A DNA stretch of 13,341 nucleotides from Toxoplasma gondii ME49 (Eukaryota > Apicomplexa > Conoidasida > Eucoccidiorida > Sarcocystidae). Within the stretch, counting starts at the first letter, position 1. Each line of letters starts with the position of its first letter. The stretch covers positions 1 through 13,341 of the forward strand of contig NW_017382926.1 of assembly GCF_000006565.2 (NCBI RefSeq), given 5' to 3'. The position numbers and the translations under genes are program-made. A model generated the notes under the pieces. It was given only the letters and a program-made list of their open reading frames with translations. It did no database searches and was not told the DNA's origin. Shown piece by piece: positions 8,501 through 13,341 of the stretch.

Positions 8501-10311
8501 AGACTGCCTCTCCTGAGGAGGAAGCAACGACCTTTGAGTTGACCCCGCCTGCTGAAGCTGCGCGGCCGATGCCGGTGCCCGCACCCCCTGCTGAGACCGT
8601 TGAGACCCCTGAGTCTGAGGCGCCGGTCGAAGGCGAGAAGACCACCGAGTCTGCCTCTCCTGAGGAGGAAGCAACGACCGCCGAGTTGACCTCGCCTGCT
8701 GCAGGTGTGCGGCCAATGCCGGAGCAAGCACCCCCTGCTGAGACGGTGGAGACCCCTGAGTCTGAGGCGCCGGTCGAAGGCGAGAAAACCACTGAGACTG
8801 CCTCTCCTGAGCAGGAAGCAACGACCTTTGAGTTGACCCCGCCTGCTGCAGCTGCGCGGCCGATGCCGGTGCCCGCACCCCCTGCTGAGACCGTTGAGAC
8901 CCCTGAGGCTGAGGCGCCGGTCGAGGGCGAGAAGACCACTGAGACTGCCTCTCCTGAGGAGGAAGCAACGACCGCCGAGTTGACCTCGCCTGCTGCAGGT
9001 GTGCGGCCAATGCCGGAGCAAGCACCCCCTGCTGAGACGGTGGAGACCCCTGAGGCTGAGGCGCCGGTCGAAGGCGAGAAGGCCACTGAGACTGCCTCTC
9101 CTGAGGAGGAAGCAACGACCGCCGAGTTGACCTCGCCTGCTGCAGGTGTGCGGCCAATGCCGGAGCGGGCACCCCCTGCTGAGACCGTGGAGACCCCTGA
9201 GGCTGAGGCGCCGGTCGAAGGCGAGAAGACCACTGAGACTGCCTCTCCTGAGGAGGAAGCAACGACCTTTGAGTTGACCCCGCCTGCTGCAGGTGTGCGG
9301 CCAATGCCGGAGCGGGCACCCCCTGCTGAGACCGTTGAGACCCCTGAGGCTGAGGCGCCGGTCGAAGGCGAGAAGACCACTGAGACTGCCTCTCCTGAGG
9401 AGGAAGCAACGACCGCCGAGTTGACCTCGCCTGCTGCAGGTGTGCGGCCAATGCCGGAGCAAGCACCCCCTGCTGAGACCGTTGAGACCCCTGAGGCTGA
9501 GGCGCCGGTCGAAGGCGAGAAGACCACTGAGACTGCCTCTCCTGAGGAGGAAGCAACGACCGCCGAGTTGACCTCGCCTGCTGCAGGTGTGCGGCCAATG
9601 CCGGAGCAAGCACCCCCTGCTGAGACGGTGGAGACCCCTGAGGCTGAGGCGCCGGTCGAAGGCGAGAAGGCCACTGAGACTGCCTCTCCTGAGGAGGAAG
9701 CAACGACCGCCGAGTTGACCTCGCCTGCTGCAGGTGTGCGGCCAATGCCGGAGCAAGCACCCCCTGCTGAGACGGTGGAGACTCCTGAGTCTGAGGCGCC
9801 GGTCGAGGGCGAGAAGACCACTGAGACTGCCTCTCCTGAGGAGGAAGCAACGACCGCCGAGTTGACCTCCCCTGCTGCAGGTGTGCGGCCAATGCCGGAG
9901 CGGGCACCCCCTGCTGAGACCGTTGAGACCCCTGTGGCTGAGGCGCCGGTCGAGGGCGAGAAGACCACTGAGACTGCCTCTCCTGAGGAGGAAGCAACGA
10001 CCGCCGAGTTGACCTCGCCTGCTGCAGGTGTGCGGCCAATGCCGGAGCAAGCACCCCCTGCTGAGACGGTGGAGACCCCTGAGTCTGAGGCGCCGGTCGA
10101 AGGCGAGAAGACCACTGAGACTGCCTCTCCTGAGGAGGAAGCAACAACCGTCGAGTTGTCCTCGCCTGCTGCAGGTGTGCGGCCAATGCCGGAGCAAGCA
10201 CCTCCTGCTGAGGCGCACGAGATCGTTGAGTCTGAGGTGCCTCTCCATGAGGGGAAGGGTCCTGAGAGTGTCCCAGCTGGCCGGCAAGGGCCGAGCGCAG
10301 GGGATATCTGA
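5572..10311 (+). CDS. Secreted coiled-coil protein with 20 acidic 49-aa repeats
   Basis: One uninterrupted frame gives 1579 residues from ATG 5572, the start I prefer because it has A at -3 (CCACCATG). An in-frame ATG at 5521 in poorer context would give 1596. The frame stays open back to a TAG at 5272, but it has no other ATG.

Order of parts, numbered from 5572: a 66-residue extension; a hydrophobic signal sequence at 67-86 ending ALA|G; an Ala/Ser-rich region with a basic patch at 224-241; a Gln/Glu-rich coiled coil at about 302-413; a second helix at about 435-483; the pair C484/C493; acidic repeats at 553-1547; and a short tail ending SAGDI. No second membrane segment and no RRL export motif are evident.

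A signal sequence set back from the start is common among Toxoplasma dense-granule and rhoptry proteins, so secretion into the host cell or vacuole is a reasonable inference. Enzymatic function is unlikely. I do not recognise the family. Confidence 0.85.
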   Translation: MWQLWNPSGPDGCFSPNERGTAVRQVGGLPHVTKRLSNAVPSFSPVRGSGTQGKSLCSVVASSSFRAAYGALLVVVVSLVSLPALAGSSEGSVLSAAGITTASEAVASSERSVLRGAVSKGTFLQSIAPHDNEASGREMNAEAPDLSGNNVIAMANAFNHSIVEPVAKKAGETVAMIAADVAAAVSAAGGAAAPVNDGGSFIQTNANVLGRGAGESAGLFSAGRARVLRQKLGRNIRASNKQELNTLHASGNATRSSPPTSVPAGSTPGAPDSTAEHAKTSQIQTPSSSVAPTLHPTPVPSPEQTQQQVQTQQPTQEAQQQVIDAQKQAEEALEEAEAALEQAHKAQEALGQATDPQHVEQVERAEQALQHAQEAQQQAQELQQHAQELQQQLQSEQEKHEEQLPQDIPQLLNQGPAVTPGNTVTPSATTAVSAKLHEMAVQQIEQLRMQQKSIDIDMKHLKAVASHIAEQERRAAEVLEKIECASGNGQGPCDTDAVYTMNTNPRPVERPYPTEQTIDTQPVRQAQHHLEPQVAPESASPAEQEATPDFMRAAGVRPMPERAPPAETVETPESEAPVQGEKTTETASPDGEATTFELTPPAAGARPMPVPAHPAEAVETPESQAPVEGEKTTETASPEEEATTAELTSPAAGVRPMPEQAPPAETVETPEAEAPVEGEKATETASPEEEATTAELTSPAAGVRPMPERAPPAETVETPEAEAPVEGEKTTETASPEEEATTFELTSPAAGVRPMPERAPPAETVETPEAEAPVEGEKATESASPEEEATTAELTPPAAAARPMPVPAPPADTVETPEAEAPVEGEKTTETASPEEEATTAELTSPAAGVRPMPERAPPAETVETPESDAPVEGEKTTETASPEEEATTAELTSPAAGVRPMPERAPLAETVETPESEAPVEDERTTETASPEEEATTAELTSPAAGVRPMPERAPPAETVETPESEAPVEGEKTTETASPEEEATTFELTPPAEAARPMPVPAPPAETVETPESEAPVEGEKTTESASPEEEATTAELTSPAAGVRPMPEQAPPAETVETPESEAPVEGEKTTETASPEQEATTFELTPPAAAARPMPVPAPPAETVETPEAEAPVEGEKTTETASPEEEATTAELTSPAAGVRPMPEQAPPAETVETPEAEAPVEGEKATETASPEEEATTAELTSPAAGVRPMPERAPPAETVETPEAEAPVEGEKTTETASPEEEATTFELTPPAAGVRPMPERAPPAETVETPEAEAPVEGEKTTETASPEEEATTAELTSPAAGVRPMPEQAPPAETVETPEAEAPVEGEKTTETASPEEEATTAELTSPAAGVRPMPEQAPPAETVETPEAEAPVEGEKATETASPEEEATTAELTSPAAGVRPMPEQAPPAETVETPESEAPVEGEKTTETASPEEEATTAELTSPAAGVRPMPERAPPAETVETPVAEAPVEGEKTTETASPEEEATTAELTSPAAGVRPMPEQAPPAETVETPESEAPVEGEKTTETASPEEEATTVELSSPAAGVRPMPEQAPPAEAHEIVESEVPLHEGKGPESVPAGRQGPSAGDI
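5770..5829 (+). other. Signal peptide core of the repeat protein
   Basis: Twenty uncharged residues (67-86) include LLVVVVSLVSLP and end in ALA before GSSEG, a classical small-X-small cleavage site. R66 precedes the core. The 66 residues before it are hydrophilic and contain two cysteines that would be lost on cleavage. It is the only clear hydrophobic span in the protein, so after cleavage the chain should be soluble. Confidence 0.75.
6241..6294 (+). other. Basic patch, residues 224-241
   Basis: Seven Arg/Lys in 18 residues (R224, R226, R229, K231, R234, R237, K241) around VLRQKLGRN. The rest of the mature chain is neutral to strongly acidic. The patch could be an amphipathic, membrane-binding helix or a nuclear-type signal. 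Neither is shown by the sequence alone. Confidence 0.45.
6475..6816 (+). other. Gln/Glu/Ala-rich coiled coil, residues ~302-413
   Basis: Heptad-like spacing of Ala, Leu and Val between Gln/Glu runs (for example AEEALEEAEAALEQA) predicts an extended helix able to oligomerise. At 6706-6747 two heptads are directly duplicated (AQELQQH then AQELQQQ) with near-identical 21-base units, which points to growth by slippage. No glycine or proline breaks occur in the core, apart from a short GQATDP link near residue 350. Confidence 0.65.
6706..6747 (+). repeat. Two-copy 21-bp heptad duplication
   Basis: GCGCAAGAGCTGCAACAG is followed by CAC in the first copy and CAA in the second. Each copy encodes one coiled-coil heptad. 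Only the last codon differs, so the duplication looks recent or homogenised. Confidence 0.8.
6874..7050 (+). other. Second helix and Cys pair, residues ~435-493
   Basis: Residues 435-483 (KLHEMAVQQIEQLRMQQ onward to EVLEKIE) read as a second coiled-coil segment without the low-complexity Gln runs. It is directly followed by CASGNGQGPC. C484 and C493 are the only cysteines after the signal peptide. An intrachain disulfide loop or a paired interchain disulfide capping the coil is plausible in a secretory-pathway protein. Confidence 0.55.
7228..10212 (+). repeat. Coding minisatellite: 20 full 147-bp copies plus a partial
   Basis: The first base of the GTG of VRPMP lies at 7237 and the same site recurs at 10177, exactly 20 x 147 bases later, with no indel in any copy. 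Each copy encodes 49 residues. The core is VRPMPEQAPPAETVETP, then E(A/S)E, then APVEGEKTTETASPEEEATT, then (A/F)ELT(S/P)P. A typical copy has about 12 Glu against 2-3 basic residues, so the array contributes a net charge near -190. It is rich in SP, TP and acidic sites fitting proline-directed or CK2-type phosphorylation. The edge copies (1, 2, 20 and the partial) are the most divergent, and interior copies differ at only a few codons. A degenerate half-copy precedes the array (ESASPAEQEAT, about 7180-7212). Confidence 0.95.
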
Positions 10312-10338
10312 AGCGTCACTCTCGGAGACGGGTTGCAA

Positions 10339-10347
10339 AACAGGTGG
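10339..10347 (+). promoter_or_regulatory. Splice-donor-like site just after the stop
   Basis: CAG|GTGGGT is a good match to the donor consensus and lies 30 bases after the stop codon. Paired with the acceptor at 10982-10984 it would remove a 643-base intron from the 3' UTR. A junction that near the stop would normally not trigger nonsense-mediated decay by the 50-55-base rule known in mammals. Confidence 0.3.
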
Positions 10348-10483
10348 GTGCTAAGAATTCAGAGAATATCCTTCACAAGGTCCGCATGCAGAGACAAAGA
10401 CAAGCCGAGGCTGTCTCCGGCTTTGCGGCTGTTCTCTAGTCGAATACGCCCCTGGCTGCATCAGCAGTTTCCTACATGTAGTA

Positions 10484-10489
10484 AATAAA
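10484..10489 (+). terminator. AATAAA hexamer, possible poly(A) signal
   Basis: AATAAA lies 173 bases after the stop codon and is followed by an A-rich stretch. Apicomplexan genes do not depend strictly on this hexamer, so it is a candidate site only. If used, transcripts would end before the exon-like segment at 10985. Confidence 0.3.
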
Positions 10490-10984
10490 CAAGAGACCAG
10501 AGTTGAAGAGAGAGCAGCTCTGGGGTTGCGCGTGCTTCGCTGAGAGTACTCGTGTGTTTACGATCGAATCATGGAACAGAAACCGCAGCCAGCCCAATAG
10601 CATACGTAATGTATATACCGACTTGCACCGTCATGCCCCCCTTTTAGAGTCAAGTACCTCTGATATGTGTGTCGGGAGTATGCTCAGTTCAAATGCATTT
10701 CCAGATTCGCGCATGTTCGTTGAAGCAAGTACCCCTAACAATCTCTACTTGCACCTTGCTGAGTGGATTGGTTTGAACCAACTCCAGAAGGCTGCTTCTT
10801 TTGCCATCCTTGGTCTTTTCCACATTTCCTTTTGGCATTAATTTTTACACATCTTGTCTCACTGTGTCGTTTGTTGTTCTTTCATGCTTGCACACACAGT
10901 ACAGTGCAAGGACGTACATATCGTTCTGTGTCAAACCTCCTCTGTGCCATGTTATGGTCTTCCTTTGCTTGTGCTTGTCTTCAG

Positions 10985-11134
10985 GAGCAGTGCGAGAGCG
11001 TCGATGCCGTTATTCCTGTTCCTATTCCAGTCGACACCGGAGACCGTCGCATTACCAAGATAGTGGTGCACGGTGCGGATGACGAAACTGTCGCGATCTC
11101 TCTCGTGTCATCTCAGGAGCAGACAGCGGCATAG
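10985..11134 (+). CDS. Putative terminal exon, 49 codons plus stop (right copy)
   Basis: This is base-for-base the same as 418-567, again preceded by a T/C-rich tract and CAG (10982-10984). Here the upstream context is visible: the stop codon of the repeat-protein gene lies 674 bases before it. No independent gene with its own start fits between. If the segment is a real exon, its most likely partner is therefore the 5572-10311 gene, either as an alternative C-terminus or as a spliced 3'-UTR exon. A phase-0 but weak donor (GAG|GTGCCT, junction 10236/10237) would join in frame to this exon. A stronger donor (CAG|GTGGGT, junction 10341/10342) lies 30 bases after the stop and would place this exon in the 3' UTR. 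Confidence 0.3.
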   Translation, partial: EQCESVDAVIPVPIPVDTGDRRITKIVVHGADDETVAISLVSSQEQTAA

Positions 11135-13341
11135 ATATGGAGACGAAACTCACACAGCATGTGCGTAGGCACATGGACACGCGTGTGCTTCCACTCCCTC
11201 GCATGAAGATGTCCATACTGCGAGATTCTGCTTGGCTCAAGAATGCGTGTCGTTCACGCAGACGGCAGAGCATCAGTTCTCTACCATCTGCGTGTGGGAC
11301 TCCGTTGGTATCAACCAGTGATCTCAGGGAAGCTGAAGTCGTATGGAGAAGTCAAGCTGGAACCTGCATTCACTCACTATCCGAGGTTAGGCTACCTGGA
11401 ATTTTGATTAGAACTCGCCGGCAAAGCCAGCAGGTGGATACTTCATCTGCAGCTTTCCCCGAGCAGGGCGCCACGAGAATCGAAAATTTTCAGGTTAATG
11501 AGCAATTGCGTCCCGCCGTTGTCAGCAGTGACTCAAACAGAACAAGAGAACGCAGCGAAGGCGATTCTATTTGGTGGATGTATGTTGTCCATTAGCAACG
11601 TTCACACACGACATTTGCTGTGGAGGTCCTTCCTTCTGTGCCTTCCTCTTCGTAAATGTGCAGACGTCGTATTATTCGTAAGACGGGAATATCTGCCTGT
11701 GTATGTGCACTCTCCAGCCAATGTTATTCACTCATGGGGAAGTGACTGTGAAAGACCTAGAGGATCGAGATCTGCGTACGCGTCCCGCTTTCGTTTCCTC
11801 CCAAGGCGCTCCCGCCTTCCACTGAGACCGGCGTTGGGCGGCTGCAGCAGTTGCTCTCGTCGGGCCTTTCTCGGTTTTCTGCGACCTCACAACACAAGTA
11901 GTAAAGTTCGTTCAGCGAATCTTCCTCGAATCTGTCAGGCTGATAGGCCTTCGCAGTCGGAGATGCCTGTCCACGTTATGTGACACCATGCATCTTCTTG
12001 ATCCTTTTTTCCGTTTAAGACCGACACGCAAGTAGAAGCACGAGTTGTTGGTAGGTAGCGACCAAAAAGTGAAGGGGAACGACGATGCATAGGAACGTCG
12101 ACGGCGGAAACAGGAAACGCGACTACATACGAGTCACGTTCCTTGCCCTGCCGTGTCCGGCCCTTCATGCACTGTGTCCGAGTTTTCGCTCGGGCTGCGG
12201 CTGCGTGGTCCTGTCCTATTGCTCTGTCTGAGTTATCTCTCTTCGCGCTGACAATCTCTTTGCTCTTTCCTTACTTCATTTGCCTTTCTTGCGAGGTCGT
12301 CGTCTCAGAGAAATGAACAAAGCGTCCGGCGCAGACGCCGCGTGCCGAGTAAAACGAGGAACGCTTGTTATGGTGAGGTGTCTGGTGCGCGAAAGTAGAA
12401 AGAGTAGGTTTCTCGTGTTTCACAGAAATGGAAAAAGGGACGCTGTCATAAAATAGAGCAGAAATCTTATCACGCACAAGGCAAACTGTCGCGGAGCGCA
12501 GGAGGTGTTCTGTGCGAGGCCAACCGCGGCAAAACAAAAACCTAGGAAGATCCGCTGGGGAGTGTGTACGACACATATTCCAGTGGGCGTGGTGCTAACC
12601 TCTTTGAACGGTGCTAGTGACTCTCTTCGCTTCCGGAGAGTCCCCGGTGAAGTCACTACCTCTAGATCATTATTTTAGTCAATATTTAGTCTATAAGAAA
12701 GGCGCCCCAACCTGACTCCGGTAGAAAAGGAGAGAACACCAGAAGTAAGCAGGCGCACGTATGCGAAAGGGGCAACTGCACAGTAAGAGAAGTCGGGAAG
12801 TCTTATCACGTACACGCTGGCGCATATGTCTGCCAATTGCTGACTAAAAGTAGCTGTGTACTGCTGCGTGCAAATCATGTAGAATAGGACGATGCTCTTT
12901 ATAGCTGGACATCCATACGGCGAAAGCTGTCCAAGAGGGAGACTCCATCACTCCTGTTCATGTGACGGCTTTCTTGTACCATCCCGTCCTCCACCTGGCG
13001 ACACGCCCCTACCTCTGAGACAAACGGAACGGCCGCGCGTGAACGCAAACAGGTTTGTGAAGAGGACATCAATAACTAGACTCATAAAAAAGACAAACGG
13101 GCGAGGTATAAGCCTAGTGTGGAAGCGGCCGCGAGAGGCATCGAGACAGGGAGAGAAGCAAGCGGGCGCCGTTGTGTATGAATTTTTTCCAGGGATGAAA
13201 TGCAGGGCAGCCCCAGCGCGCTACGCACTGGGGATTTGAAAAGTGGCAAGCCATACAAGAATCTGGAAAGCAAAGACTGCATCAATTACATTCGTCTCCC
13301 AAATATTTCTCCCCCTTGTTCGCGGTCGCCACCATACACAC
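11135..13341. other. Gene-free stretch in the right repeat copy
   Basis: This is the counterpart of 568-2773. The same short frames appear at 11137-11595 and 11498-11983 (plus) and 12675-12878 (minus). Others are shortened or shifted by the indels, which argues against their being genes. I see no gene, RNA gene or mobile element here. The sequence continues past the window. Confidence 0.6.

Larger units (their letters stand above)
10312..10570 (+). other. 3' flank of the gene up to the array junction
   Basis: These 259 bases have no counterpart visible elsewhere in the window, because the left copy begins at its position 1. They contain a donor-like CAGGTGGGT at 10339-10347, a GCATGC at about 10384, a small inverted repeat (AAGCCG 10402-10407 with CGGCTT 10418-10423) and an AATAAA at 10484-10489. 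No reading frame of note. Confidence 0.6.
10571..13341. repeat. Right copy of the direct repeat; start of the next array unit
   Basis: It matches 1-2773 in the same order and orientation and runs to the last base of the window. This defines a repeat period of about 10.57 kb. Relative to the left copy it has three single-T losses at about 10823-10852, one extra T at about 12003-12009, one fewer A at about 12532-12536, and a cluster of changes after 13084. The sequence just left of 10571 is the 3' flank of the 5572-10311 gene, so this copy shows what lies immediately upstream of the flank: that gene. The arrangement fits a head-to-tail tandem array of a one-gene unit. From the window alone, two long direct repeats around a single gene is the strict observation. 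Confidence 0.95.

Noticed and set aside
7228..10212. TGAGACG heptamers inside many of the repeat copies
   Set aside because: They arise from the Glu-Thr codons GAG-ACG of the repeat and are multiplied with it, so a promoter role is not supported.
5572..10311. Naming the gene as MAF1, ROP5 or a known GRA protein
   Set aside because: The tandem array and secreted architecture are reminiscent, but I cannot match any segment to those proteins. ROP5 would show a kinase fold, which is absent here.
1..13341. LTR retrotransposon with 2.77-kb LTRs around an internal region
   Set aside because: The direct repeats would suit, but the internal gene has no protease, reverse transcriptase, RNase H or integrase motif, the repeats run off both window ends, and no primer-binding site is evident.

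Overview
The window looks like nuclear DNA of an apicomplexan parasite, most likely a tissue-cyst coccidian of the Toxoplasma/Neospora/Hammondia kind. I infer this from several things seen together: long leaders and flanks rich in pyrimidine tracts, pyrimidine-tract/CAG splice acceptors, one long intronless gene for a secreted coiled-coil plus low-complexity protein with a recessed signal sequence, WGAGACG and GCATGC motifs, and a tandemly duplicated gene unit. No bacterial feature (Shine-Dalgarno spacing, operon packing, tRNA or rRNA) is visible. The species assignment is an inference, and I recognise no gene well enough to give it a symbol.

Layout. Bases 1-2773 reappear at 10571-13341 in the same orientation at about 99% identity, so the window spans one complete period of about 10.57 kb plus part of the next. 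Both ends of the window fall inside the repeated segment. Within the period: 1-2773 is the 3' flank of a preceding unit, mostly non-coding, with one exon-like segment at 418-567. 2774-5571 is a gene-poor upstream region and probable leader. 5572-10311 is the single convincing gene. 10312-10570 is its immediate 3' flank, with an AATAAA and a strong-looking splice donor just after the stop. At 10571 the next copy of the flank begins.

The gene encodes a predicted secreted protein of 1579 residues: an N-terminal extension, a signal sequence (about 67-86), an Ala-rich region with a basic patch, a Gln/Glu-rich coiled coil, a second short coiled coil ending in the only two cysteines of the mature chain, then 20 uninterrupted copies of a 49-residue acidic Pro/Glu/Thr/Ser repeat, and a short unique tail. 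The repeat is an exact 147-bp coding minisatellite. Repeats are therefore nested: a homogenised minisatellite sits inside a gene that is itself in a tandem array.

The arrangement resembles tandemly expanded secreted-effector loci known in Toxoplasma (ROP5 and MAF1 are established examples), but I cannot equate this gene with either. The most interesting open question is whether the exon-like segment 674 bp beyond the gene's stop (10985-11134) is an alternative C-terminal exon or a 3'-UTR exon of the same gene.
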